43,640 nt of DNA from an uncultured Faecalibacterium sp. (GTDB taxonomy: Bacteria; Bacillota; Clostridia; Oscillospirales; Ruminococcaceae). The stretch spans positions 1 through 43,640 of the forward strand of contig CAAHET010000024.1 in NCBI GenBank assembly GCA_900772565.1, given 5' to 3'. Numbering within the stretch: position 1 is the stretch's first letter; the number at the start of each line of letters is the position of its first letter. The notes under the pieces were generated by a model, which ran no database searches, was not told the DNA's origin, and saw only the letters and a program-made list of their open reading frames with translations. A program made the translations under genes and the position numbers. Below, in pieces: positions 1 through 6,959 of this stretch.

Positions 1-94
1 AAAGTTCGAGGATGGCGTCCTGTACATCCAGCTGCCCGCTCCTCAGCAGACGAAGGCTCTGCCTGAGAACCCGAATCTGATCGAGATCGAGTAA
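1..94 (+). CDS. C-terminal end of an Hsp20/alpha-crystallin-like small heat shock protein (partial)
   Basis: Only the last 30 codons are in the window, read from base 2 to the TAA at 92-94. The segment FEDGVLYIQLP matches the final beta strands of the alpha-crystallin domain (family pattern: acidic residue, G-V-L, strand, L-P), and the tail NLIEIE carries an I-x-I motif, which in small heat shock proteins docks into a neighbouring subunit. If correct, the product is an ATP-independent holdase chaperone. A strong terminator follows 37 bases after the stop. The fragment is short, so the family call rests on two small motifs. Confidence 0.55.
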   Translation, partial: KFEDGVLYIQLPAPQQTKALPENPNLIEIE

Positions 95-131
95 ATGTCG
101 GCCGTGTGTGCCAAGGCATAACGTACATAGG

Positions 132-175
132 ATGCCCCCGGAGAGTTGCAACAAGCTCTCCGGGGGCATTTTTGT
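132..175 (+). terminator. Rho-independent terminator of the Hsp20-like gene
   Basis: The arms 132-145 and 156-169 pair over 14 bases (ATGCCCCCGGAGAG with CTCTCCGGGGGCAT) and are followed by a T run. Confidence 0.9.
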
Positions 176-233
176 GTGCGTAGGTTTCTTCCGCGAAAGA
201 AGAATTTGGAAATGACCACGCTGCGGGGAAATA

Positions 234-339
234 CCCCTTCCGTCTGCTCACTGTGTTCGTAGCCACCTTCCCCAAGGGGACGGCTGAACTCCCTCAGTCA
301 AAACCTGACGGTTTTGCCAGCTCCCTCGGGGAGGGAGCC
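234..339 (+). repeat. GC-rich palindromic interspersed repeat, family A, copy 1
   Basis: The element starts with CCCCTTCCGTC and contains two palindromic cores: CCTTCCCCAAGGGGACGG near 275, and CTCCCTCGGGGAGGGAG near 321-337 preceded by the TGACGG/GCCAG words typical of the family. Related copies are at 18313, 31281, 36090 and 39697. It fills most of the gap between the first terminator and gntR. No coding capacity is evident. Confidence 0.7.
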
Positions 340-487
340 TCTGGCGAGAAGAAAAACTTTATTTTTCCACCGTTTCGTGGTATCCTTATAAGGCGCACGC
401 AATACAGGCCTGCGGCTGCACTGGCAGCGGCTGCGGACTGCGTGCGGCAAAAAAGAACGTATAGAAGGGAAAAGGGGGATAAAAGTC

Positions 488-1165
488 ATGGGCGAATTTG
501 CCTTTCAGACTTTACGGGAAAGTATCACCTCTGCCATCAGGAGCAAGATCCTTACCGGAGAGCTGCAGCCGGGCGCAAAGCTGGCTGAGCAGCGGCTTGC
601 CGAGGAGTTCGGCTCCAGCCGGGCGCCCATCCGGGAAGCGCTGCGGCAGTTGGAACAGGAGGGCATGGTCGAGTATTCGCGCAATGTGGGCTGCTCGGTG
701 CGCCGGGTGAAACCGGAGGACGCCTACGAGATCTATCTGCTGCGGGCAAATCTGGAAATGACGGCGCTGCGCTATTTTGACTGCAAATTTCCAGAAGAGG
801 ATCTGCGCACCCTGCGCAGCATCTTAGAGGAGATGCGCAATGTCCGGCCGGGGGATCTTTCAAAGATCGCGGAGAACGACAACCGCTTCCACGCGGTCAT
901 CGTGCAGCGGGCAGGGCTGCCAAGGCTGCTGAAATTCTGGAACGACCTGAACTACGGCAACCTGCTTGTTGGGGCGAGCAGCGGCTCTAACCACGAGGTT
1001 CTGGCACAGCGGCAGAACGGCATCCACACCAAGCTGTACGAGGTACTGGCAAGCGGCGACACCGAGGCTGCCTGCCGCGCCGTCTACGCCCACTACATGG
1101 AGCCCATGGAGCGGATGCGCAGCGCAAACAGCGCCGTACAGGCAGCGGACGAAACAGCAAAATAA
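488..1165 (+). CDS. GntR-family transcriptional regulator, FadR/FCD subfamily
   Basis: This 225-residue protein has an N-terminal winged helix-turn-helix (about residues 9-72, with the recognition segment SSRAPIREALRQLEQEG) and a C-terminal all-helical FCD ligand domain (about 80-210). Asp131, His135, His180 and His202 lie where FCD proteins usually bind a metal that helps hold a carboxylate ligand. The length is normal for the family. AAGGGGG lies about 10 bases upstream of the ATG. The gene sits directly upstream of an amino acid permease, and the gap between them holds a 28-base palindrome whose core ATTGTCTACAAT resembles FadR-type operators. The inference is that it represses the permease in response to a small organic or amino acid; the ligand cannot be read from sequence. 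Confidence 0.9.
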   Translation: MGEFAFQTLRESITSAIRSKILTGELQPGAKLAEQRLAEEFGSSRAPIREALRQLEQEGMVEYSRNVGCSVRRVKPEDAYEIYLLRANLEMTALRYFDCKFPEEDLRTLRSILEEMRNVRPGDLSKIAENDNRFHAVIVQRAGLPRLLKFWNDLNYGNLLVGASSGSNHEVLAQRQNGIHTKLYEVLASGDTEAACRAVYAHYMEPMERMRSANSAVQAADETAK

Positions 1166-1211
1166 GGGAAATTTGGCTGACCGTCTAAATTTTGACCAAT
1201 CATTTTATGGA

Positions 1212-1239
1212 AATTGCAGATTGTCTACAATCTGCAATT
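1212..1239 (+). promoter_or_regulatory. Operator palindrome, probable GntR/FCD binding site
   Basis: Two 13-base arms (1212-1224 and 1227-1239) are perfectly complementary around a 2-base centre. The core ATTGTCTACAAT matches the TTGT-N2-ACAA form typical of FadR-like GntR operators. It covers the -35 and most of the spacer of the permease promoter, the geometry expected for repression. Confidence 0.8.
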
Positions 1240-1249
1240 ATGCTATACT
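1221..1249 (+). promoter_or_regulatory. Sigma-A promoter of the APC permease
   Basis: The -35 TTGTCT (1221-1226), a 17-base spacer and an extended -10 TGC-TATACT (1241-1249) are present. The GntR operator palindrome lies across the -35 and spacer. Confidence 0.75.
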
Positions 1250-1370
1250 GTCAAAGTGACTGGTCGAGAGTTACTGTATTTTTGGTAAAAATTGCAAAAT
1301 GTATGCGGAACCTCGGCCTTCTTACAGGAATTTCCGCCCTGTGTGGAGAAGAAAGAGAGGAATTGTCCGT

Positions 1371-2813
1371 ATGTCTAACAAAGAAAAAGCCACAAAGATC
1401 TCGTGGCTTACCCTTGCCTTCATGGCCTTTTCTACGGTCTGGGGCTTCGGCAACATTACCAACGGCTTTGTGTACTTTAACGGTCCACAGGTCATCTTCA
1501 GCTGGATCTTTATGTTTGCCCTGTACTTCATTCCCTATGCCCTGATGGTGGGCGAGCTGGGCTCTGCCTTTAAGAATGAGGGCGGCGGCGTCAGCTCATG
1601 GCTGCACCAGACCACCAACGCCAAGCTGGCCTACTACGCCGGCTGGACCTACTGGGCCTGCCACATCACCTACATTGCCAGCAAGGGCAGCGGCTTTTTG
1701 AAGGCGCTGAGCTGGGCGGTTTTCCGCAACGCGGAGACCTACGATTCCTTCCCCACCCGTTACATCCAGCTGGCTACCTTCTGCATCCTGCTGCTGGGCT
1801 GCTACATTGCAAGTCTGGGTCTGAACCCCCTGAAAAAGCTGCTGACCGCCGCAGGCACCTGCACCTTCGTCATGTCCCTGCTGTACATCGTGATGATGTT
1901 TGCTGCCCCGGCTATCAACCCCACGGCAGAGTACGTCCACGCCAACCTGAGCTTCAGCAGCCTGATCCCCAACTTCAACGTTACCTACTTCACGTCTCTG
2001 TCCATTCTGGTGTTCGCTGTGGGCGGCTGCGAGAAGATCTCTCCCTACGTCAATAAGGTCGAGAATCCCAGCAAGGGCTTCCCCCGCGGTATGATCGCGC
2101 TGGCCGTCATGGTGGTCGCCTGCGCCATTCTGGGCACGCTGGCCATGAGCCGTATGTTCGACCCCGCCATCATCAACGCCAGCGCCGAAAGCTTCAACGC
2201 CTATGCTGCCAACAGCTCCTACTGGGCTTTCCAGAAGCTGGGTCAGTACTACCATGTGGGCGACCTGTTCATGATCATCTACGCCCTGTGCAACGTCATC
2301 AGCCAGTTCGCCGTGCTGATCCTGAGCATTGACGCACCGCTGCGTATGCTGCTGGATAACGAGCACACCAAGCAGTTCATCCCGCAGGCTCTGCACAAGG
2401 TCAACGCCCACGGCGTGCACAGCAACGGCATCAAGATGGTGGCTGTGCTGTCCGGCTCCATCATTCTGGCACAGTCCTTCGTGCCCGGTGCTGCTGCCGT
2501 TCTGCGCCAGCTGACCAAGCTGAACTCTGTGTGCATGCCCATGCGCTACCTGTGGGTGTTTGCTGCCTACATCGCCCTGCGCAATGCCTACGATACCATC
2601 CCCGCCGAGTACCGCTTTGTCAAAAATCAGGCTGTGGCCAAGTTCTTCGGCGGCTGGTGCTTTGCCGTTACCGCCGTGTGCTGCGTGCTGGGTATGTATG
2701 ATAAGGACCCCTTCACCTTTGCACTGAACGTCATCACCCCCGTGGTGCTGACCGTGCTGGGCTTCATTCTGCCTGCCATTGCAAAGCGCGAGCAGACCGC
2801 TGCCAAAAAGTAA
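1371..2813 (+). CDS. APC-superfamily amino acid permease (GadC-like)
   Basis: A 480-residue membrane transporter with about 12 hydrophobic segments. The first helix carries the unwound Gly-rich segment VWGFGNITNGF, typical of APC substrate-binding helix 1, and GELGSAF-NEGGGVSSW follows as in glutamate:GABA-type antiporters. The start at 1371 is chosen because AGAGAGG sits 10 bases upstream and the mature N-terminus begins there; an upstream in-frame ATG at 1299 would add 24 basic residues lying downstream of the promoter without a good ribosome site. The upstream GntR gene and operator suggest substrate-responsive control. The transported amino acid is not determinable. A hairpin terminator follows. 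Confidence 0.85.
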   Translation: MSNKEKATKISWLTLAFMAFSTVWGFGNITNGFVYFNGPQVIFSWIFMFALYFIPYALMVGELGSAFKNEGGGVSSWLHQTTNAKLAYYAGWTYWACHITYIASKGSGFLKALSWAVFRNAETYDSFPTRYIQLATFCILLLGCYIASLGLNPLKKLLTAAGTCTFVMSLLYIVMMFAAPAINPTAEYVHANLSFSSLIPNFNVTYFTSLSILVFAVGGCEKISPYVNKVENPSKGFPRGMIALAVMVVACAILGTLAMSRMFDPAIINASAESFNAYAANSSYWAFQKLGQYYHVGDLFMIIYALCNVISQFAVLILSIDAPLRMLLDNEHTKQFIPQALHKVNAHGVHSNGIKMVAVLSGSIILAQSFVPGAAAVLRQLTKLNSVCMPMRYLWVFAAYIALRNAYDTIPAEYRFVKNQAVAKFFGGWCFAVTAVCCVLGMYDKDPFTFALNVITPVVLTVLGFILPAIAKREQTAAKK

Positions 2814-2831
2814 CCTGAATATGCTAAAAAA

Positions 2832-2860
2832 GGGCCGGTCAGCACTGACCGGCTCTTTTC
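2832..2860 (+). terminator. Terminator after the permease
   Basis: GGGCCGGTCAG (2832-2842) pairs with CTGACCGGCTC (2845-2855), followed by CTTTTC. The short T run suggests partial read-through into the aminopeptidase gene 27 bases downstream, for which no separate promoter is clear. Confidence 0.7.
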
Positions 2861-2886
2861 AGATACACCTTAGGAGGTTTATTTTT

Positions 2887-4203
2887 ATGATCGCATCTGA
2901 AGTCCGTGAAATGCTGTCCTTCATCGACGGCAACCCCACCGCATACCACACCACCGCCGCTGTGCGGGATATCCTGCTGAAGGCAGGCTTTGCAGAACTG
3001 CTGGAAAGCCGCAAGTGGGCGCTGGAACCCGGCAGGGACTATTTTGTCTGCCGCAACGGCTCCAGCATCATCGCCTTCCGCATGGGCGACCAGCTGGAAA
3101 ACTACAGCTTCAACGTTGCCGCCGCCCATACCGATTCTCCCTGCTTCCGCATCAAGGAGAACGCCGAGATCCACATGGGCCAGAACTACACCAAGCTGAA
3201 CACCGAGGGCTACGGCGGCATGATCTGCGCCACATGGATGGACCGTCCGCTGTCTGTGGCGGGCCGTGTGCTGGTGCAGGAGAACGGCGCCATCGTTTCC
3301 CGTCTGGTGGCGCTGGACCGCGACCTGCTGATGATCCCCAGTGTCGCCATCCACATGAACCGCGAGGTCAACGATAAGGCTTCCTTCAACAAGCAGGTGG
3401 ATATGCTGCCCGTGCTGGGCGGTGCCTGCGAGGAGGGCGCGCTGAAAAAGTTGATCGCAGAGGAGCTGCAGGTGTCCGAGGAGCAGATCCTTGGCAGCGA
3501 TTTGTTCCTCTATGTGCGGGAAAAGGCCACCGTCTGGGGCTGCAACGAGGAGTTCATCTCCTGCGGCCGTCTGGACGATCAGCAGTGCGTCTACGGCATC
3601 CTGAAAGGTCTGCTGACCGCAAAGAACGCCCGCTCCATCGGCGTGGCGGCCTTCTTTGATAACGAGGAAGTGGGTTCCGGCACCAAGCAGGGCGCAGCTT
3701 CCACCTTCCTGTACGATGTGCTGCACCGCATTGCCCAGAGCCTTGGCGGCAACGACGAGGACTTCCACCGTGCGGTGGCCTCCAGCTTTATGGTCAGCGC
3801 CGACAACGCCCACGCCGTGCACCCCAACCACCCGGAGCACACCGATGTGAATAACTGCACCTACATGAATAAGGGCGTGGTCATCAAGACCCACGCCGGT
3901 CAGAAGTACACCAGCGACGGCATGAGCGTTGCCGCTGCCCGGGAGCTGGCTGCCCGCGCCGGTGTGCCGCTGCAATACTTTGCCAACCGTTCCGATAAGG
4001 TAGGCGGCAGCACGCTGGGCAATCTGGCCATGGCACAGGTGTCCATGAACTGTGTGGACATCGGTCTGCCCCAGCTGGCGATGCACTCCTGCTACGAGAC
4101 CGCCGGTGCAGAGGACACCCTCTCCCTCATCAAGCTGATGCAGGAGCTGTACAGCAGTCACTTTGAAGAGACTGCTTTCGGCACCCTTTCCATCAGCAAG
4201 TAA
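2887..4203 (+). CDS. apeB: M18-family aspartyl/general aminopeptidase
   Basis: A 438-residue cytosolic metallo-aminopeptidase. Zinc-site motifs of family M18 are visible: AAAHTDSP (His81, Asp83), FFDNEEVGS near residue 258 (bridging Asp and the general-base Glu pair), MVSADNAHAVHPNHPE near 302-316, and a late CYET segment. It removes N-terminal residues, often acidic ones, from peptides and normally assembles as a dodecamer. The start at 2887 has TAGGAGG 9 bases upstream; an in-frame ATG at 2779 inside the permease gene is not used. Its position next to a permease suggests peptide or amino acid recycling. Confidence 0.93.
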   Translation: MIASEVREMLSFIDGNPTAYHTTAAVRDILLKAGFAELLESRKWALEPGRDYFVCRNGSSIIAFRMGDQLENYSFNVAAAHTDSPCFRIKENAEIHMGQNYTKLNTEGYGGMICATWMDRPLSVAGRVLVQENGAIVSRLVALDRDLLMIPSVAIHMNREVNDKASFNKQVDMLPVLGGACEEGALKKLIAEELQVSEEQILGSDLFLYVREKATVWGCNEEFISCGRLDDQQCVYGILKGLLTAKNARSIGVAAFFDNEEVGSGTKQGAASTFLYDVLHRIAQSLGGNDEDFHRAVASSFMVSADNAHAVHPNHPEHTDVNNCTYMNKGVVIKTHAGQKYTSDGMSVAAARELAARAGVPLQYFANRSDKVGGSTLGNLAMAQVSMNCVDIGLPQLAMHSCYETAGAEDTLSLIKLMQELYSSHFEETAFGTLSISK

Positions 4204-4211
4204 ATTGATAT

Positions 4212-4249
4212 AAAAAGGACTGCCGTGCGCTGCACGGCAGTCCTTTTTG
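4212..4249. terminator. Bidirectional terminator between converging genes
   Basis: GGACTGCCGTGC (4217-4228) pairs perfectly with GCACGGCAGTCC (4232-4243), flanked by A5 on the left and T5 on the right, so it can end the aminopeptidase transcript on plus and the oadB-oadG transcript on minus. Confidence 0.9.
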
Positions 4250-4262
4250 CATTTATGACCCT

Positions 4263-4391
4263 TTATTTGCGGCGGGTGAGACAGTTCAGCGCCATCACGA
4301 CCAGCACGAGAAAGCCGATGACCAGCAGGATACCGGTCATGCCGATGAGCATCATGGGCAGGGTGGTCATCCAGGAAGAAAGATAAAGCAT
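4263..4391 (-). CDS. Small OadG-like gamma subunit of a sodium-pumping decarboxylase
   Basis: A 42-residue ORF with a good ribosome site (CGGAGGT 7 bases before ATG), 13 bases downstream of the OadB gene on the same strand. The product is a short N-terminus, one hydrophobic helix (about residues 10-35, LPMMLIGMTGILLVIGFLVL) and a basic tail TRRK. The G-M-x-x-x-x-L-V-I-G-F-L pattern resembles the single helix of OadG/MmdD gamma subunits, which anchor the decarboxylase complex and bind its catalytic parts. It is about half the usual length and lacks the usual proline-rich, zinc-binding C-terminal tail. Assignment rests on helix pattern plus context. Confidence 0.65.
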   Translation of the reverse strand: MLYLSSWMTTLPMMLIGMTGILLVIGFLVLVVMALNCLTRRK

Positions 4392-4404
4392 AAAGATACC
4401 TCCG

Positions 4405-5535
4405 TTAAGCCATCAGGGAAAGGATCAGTCCGCCGGCAAGGACGGATGCGATCTGCCCGGAAACGTTGACGCTGATGGAGTACATCAGCAGGAAATTCTG
4501 GCTGTCCTCGGCCAGACCCATCTTGTTGACCACACGCCCGCTCATGGGGAAGGCAGAGATGCCTGCCGCGCCGATCATGGGGTTCAGCTTTTTGCCCTCG
4601 GGCAGGAAGAGGTTCAGCAGCTTGGCGAACAGAACGCCGCCGGCGGTATCAAAGATAAAGGCCACAAGACCCAGTGCCATGATCAGAAGGGTGTCCGGAC
4701 GGACGAACTTGTCGGCGGTCATCTGCCCGGCTACGGTCAGACCCAGCAGCAGAGTGATGAGGTTTGCCAGCACGTTCTGGGCGGTCTCGCTCAGAGAGTT
4801 CAGCACCCCGCACTCCCGCAGCAGGTTGCCGAACATCAAAAAGCCTACCAGTGCCACGCTGGCCGGAGCTACCAGACCGGCGACCACCGTGACCACAATG
4901 GGGAACAGGATCTTGGTCAGCTGGGTGACGTTGCCTTTTTCGTAGGGCATACGGATGCGGCGCTCTTTTTGGGTGGTCAGCAGCCGGATGACCGGCGGCT
5001 GCACGATGGGCACCAGCGCCATGTAGCTGTAAGCCGCCACCATAATGGCGCCCAGATACTGAGATTTCAGGGTGTTTGCCACAAAAATGGCGGTGGGGCC
5101 ATCAGCTGCGCCGATGACCGCAATGGATGCGGCATCCTTCATATCAAAGAAGAACCCGGCCAGAAACAGGGTGAAAAAGATGCCGAACTGTGCCGCTGCG
5201 CCAAACAGCATGAGCCACGGCTTTTCCAGCAGCGGGCCGAAATCGGTCATGGCACCGATGCCGATGAACAGCAGCAGCGGGAACAGCTCGTTGGACATCC
5301 CGGCTTCAAACAGGGCGGAGATGGGGCCGACGGTGTCTCCCTGCGTGATGGCACCGGATGCGGGAAGGTTGACCAGAATGGCGCCGAACCCCATGGGCAG
5401 CAGCAGACTGGGCTCCATTTTTTTGACGATGGCAAGGTAGATGAGCAGGGCACCGATGCCCCACATGACCACCATCTGCCATGTCAGCGCCCCGAAGTTT
5501 GAAAAGAGCGCGGCGAATGTGTTCCAGAAATTCAT
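4405..5535 (-). CDS. Sodium-ion-translocating decarboxylase beta subunit (OadB/GcdB/MmdB family)
   Basis: A 376-residue membrane protein with about 9-11 hydrophobic segments. The central signature GAADGPTAIFVANTL places Asp145 at the position of the essential Asp203 of the Klebsiella oxaloacetate decarboxylase beta subunit, in the sodium/proton path. The start at 5535 is chosen because AAAGGAGG lies about 13 bases upstream; a longer reading would begin inside the leader terminator. Family members couple decarboxylation of a carboxybiotin carrier to sodium export. The carboxyltransferase alpha subunit and biotin carrier are not in the window, so the substrate (oxaloacetate, malonyl, methylmalonyl or glutaconyl) is unknown. 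It is followed by the small OadG-like gene and preceded by a structured leader with a terminator. Confidence 0.9.
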   Translation of the reverse strand: MNFWNTFAALFSNFGALTWQMVVMWGIGALLIYLAIVKKMEPSLLLPMGFGAILVNLPASGAITQGDTVGPISALFEAGMSNELFPLLLFIGIGAMTDFGPLLEKPWLMLFGAAAQFGIFFTLFLAGFFFDMKDAASIAVIGAADGPTAIFVANTLKSQYLGAIMVAAYSYMALVPIVQPPVIRLLTTQKERRIRMPYEKGNVTQLTKILFPIVVTVVAGLVAPASVALVGFLMFGNLLRECGVLNSLSETAQNVLANLITLLLGLTVAGQMTADKFVRPDTLLIMALGLVAFIFDTAGGVLFAKLLNLFLPEGKKLNPMIGAAGISAFPMSGRVVNKMGLAEDSQNFLLMYSISVNVSGQIASVLAGGLILSLMA

Positions 5536-5575
5536 AATGTTTTCCTGCCTCCTTTTGTTCTGATGCTGCGGCAAG

Positions 5576-5621
5576 AAAAAAGAGACCCATGCCACAGCGT
5601 AAAATCTGTGACAAAAGTCTC
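5576..5621 (-). terminator. Leader terminator (attenuator) upstream of oadB
   Basis: On the minus strand GAGAC (5617-5621) pairs with GTCTC (5582-5586) and CACAG-side bases (5606-5610) pair with CTGTG-side bases (5593-5597); a T run follows at once (5576-5581 read in complement). It lies between the promoter and the oadB start, so it is an attenuator. Its 5' arm overlaps the 3' strand of the leader's basal stem at both ends (5609-5610 and 5617). Confidence 0.75.
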
Positions 5622-5728
5622 AAGCGAACACATGACATCGGGCATTGCTGCCGTGATGACGCTGCCATGCAGCGGCCTGCCGGTGAAAAAGCCTTGAACG
5701 GCAGACTGCCCTTTACTCCCCTTTATCA
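5609..5728 (-). promoter_or_regulatory. Structured leader of oadB, riboswitch-like, resembling yybP-ykoY (Mn2+)
   Basis: Reading the minus strand, a 9-base basal stem forms between TGATAAAGG (5720-5728) and CTTTTGTCA (5609-5617, with G-U pairs). GGGGAGTA follows the 5' strand (5714-5721) and GAGA precedes the 3' strand; these flanking words resemble the conserved GGGGAGUA and GAGACCUUU of the yybP-ykoY manganese riboswitch. Inside lie three hairpins: 5677-5704, 5660-5674 (CGCTGC/GCAGCG), and 5636-5658, which is capped by a GCAA tetraloop. The basal stem overlaps the terminator arm. The internal arms do not fit the textbook yybP-ykoY layout exactly, so class membership is uncertain. Confidence 0.5.
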
Positions 5729-5734
5729 TTTTTA

Positions 5735-5763
5735 TTGATACCAGAAACCGCCGCTCCTGTCAA
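5735..5763 (-). promoter_or_regulatory. Promoter of the oadB leader
   Basis: On the minus strand TTGACA (5758-5763), 17 bases, TATCAA (5735-5740). Transcription would start near 5728, exactly at the 5' end of the structured leader. Confidence 0.8.
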
Positions 5764-5798
5764 GGGGGAAAATGCGGTTTTGCGCAAAAATCAAACCG

Positions 5799-6731
5799 TT
5801 AATCCACCACCGGCACATCCAGCCCGAACTCCTGCGGGCGGAAGCGGGGACAGACGTTCTCGGTGATGCAGATGACCGAGGCGGCCAGACGGCTGCCGAT
5901 TTCGCAGGACTCTGCCAGCGTTTTGCCGTAGGTCAGGCCGATGACCGTGCCTGCAAAGAAGGCGTCCCCCGCGCCGGTGGTGTCCATGACATCCACCTTT
6001 TTGGCGGGCACGATGCCGCAGCTGCCGTCTGCACAGGCGAATACCGCGCCCTGCCCGCCCATGGTCACCACCATGCTGGGAATGTTGGCGCTGCGCACGT
6101 TGCTGCTGAGTACCCGGCACATCTCGTCCGGGGAGAGGTGGTCGTAGTCATCCGAGAACAGCAGCCCGGCCTCCTGCTGGTTGCAGACGAAACAATCGAT
6201 CTGCTGCAAAAAATCCCGCCGCTCCATGGCGATGCTCATGTTGGAGACCACCGCAAACACCTTTTTGCCGTACTTTTTGGCGTAGCGCAGGGTCTGCTTT
6301 ACCGTCTCTTTTTCGAGGTCCAGTTCCAGCGCAATGGAATCGCAGTCTGCAAAGATTTCGTCGCCCTGCTCCTGTAACAGGCCGGTCAGCGGGGTGGTGT
6401 CCGGCCGCTTGGAGATGGCGGCGTGTACATCGCCGTCGTTGTCAAAGATGGCCAGCCATGTGCCCATGCCGTCCGGCTTTTTCTGGATAAAGCGGGTGTT
6501 CACCTTATGCTTTGCCAGTTTGTCGATGATGTCCTGTCCCATGCCGGTGTCGTCCACCAGACCCACAAAGGTGGGGCGCAGCTCCACGTTGGCAATATCC
6601 TCCACCACGTTGCGGCTCACGCCGCCGTGTACCTGCTCGATACGTCCGGCGTTGCGCCCGCCGGGGATATAGGTGGAAAGGGGATAGCCCTTGATATCCA
6701 CAAAAACAGCTCCGATGACTACGATGCCCAT
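5799..6731 (-). CDS. PfkB-family carbohydrate/nucleoside kinase
   Basis: A 310-residue ribokinase-fold protein. It has the GG motif at residues 36-37 (HGGVSRNVVEDIAN, signature 1), the NxxE magnesium motif at 184-187, and the anion-hole/catalytic signature DTTGAGDAF at 250-258, with Asp256 the general base. It phosphorylates a sugar or nucleoside hydroxyl with ATP. The GG-V-x-R-N segment is compatible with pseudouridine-kinase-like members, but no partner gene (such as PsuG) is nearby, so the substrate is left open. A palindrome lies over the -10 region upstream. Confidence 0.88.
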   Translation of the reverse strand: MGIVVIGAVFVDIKGYPLSTYIPGGRNAGRIEQVHGGVSRNVVEDIANVELRPTFVGLVDDTGMGQDIIDKLAKHKVNTRFIQKKPDGMGTWLAIFDNDGDVHAAISKRPDTTPLTGLLQEQGDEIFADCDSIALELDLEKETVKQTLRYAKKYGKKVFAVVSNMSIAMERRDFLQQIDCFVCNQQEAGLLFSDDYDHLSPDEMCRVLSSNVRSANIPSMVVTMGGQGAVFACADGSCGIVPAKKVDVMDTTGAGDAFFAGTVIGLTYGKTLAESCEIGSRLAASVICITENVCPRFRPQEFGLDVPVVD

Positions 6732-6765
6732 AAATGATAAACCTTTCTGACTTCAGTTGATTTTA

Positions 6766-6780
6766 CCTGTATTATACAGG
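6766..6780 (-). promoter_or_regulatory. Palindromic operator overlapping the -10 of the pfkB gene
   Basis: CCTGTAT-A-ATACAGG on the minus strand is a perfect 15-base inverted repeat containing a TATAAT -10 box; no good -35 is visible 17 bases upstream. It starts 35 bases before the ATG. It is probably a regulator site on an activator-dependent or weak promoter. Confidence 0.6.
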
Positions 6781-6844
6781 AAGCAGAAAAAAGATGCTAT
6801 CCCTTTGCCGTTTTTTGCGGAAAAATATCTTCCGCTAAGACCCT

Positions 6845-6945
6845 TCCGTGAAAAGGCCAATCGGGAAAATCCGCAGATTTTCCCGATTGGCAAATATAAA
6901 TAGTCTTTCCGCTAAAAATGCCCAAAGCGCAGCGGAGGGCATTCT
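6845..6945 (-). repeat. Structured RNA-like element, family B, copy 1 (3' of pyruvate kinase)
   Basis: Read on the minus strand it holds: AATGCCC (6937-6943) pairing with GGGCATT (6917-6923); CCGCT in that loop (6931-6935) complementary to AGCGG downstream (6909-6913), giving an H-type pseudoknot; then a perfect 16-base stem (6876-6891 with 6856-6871) closed by the tetraloop cUGCGg; then TTCACGGA. The copy at 25980-26079 keeps the same plan. It begins about 15 bases past the pyruvate kinase stop, in the same sense. Confidence 0.7.
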
Positions 6946-6959
6946 GAATCTGTTTTCTA

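Noticed and set aside
253..588. A 111-codon plus frame across the first repeat into gntR
   Set aside because: It runs through the palindromic repeat and out of frame into gntR; composition is not protein-like.
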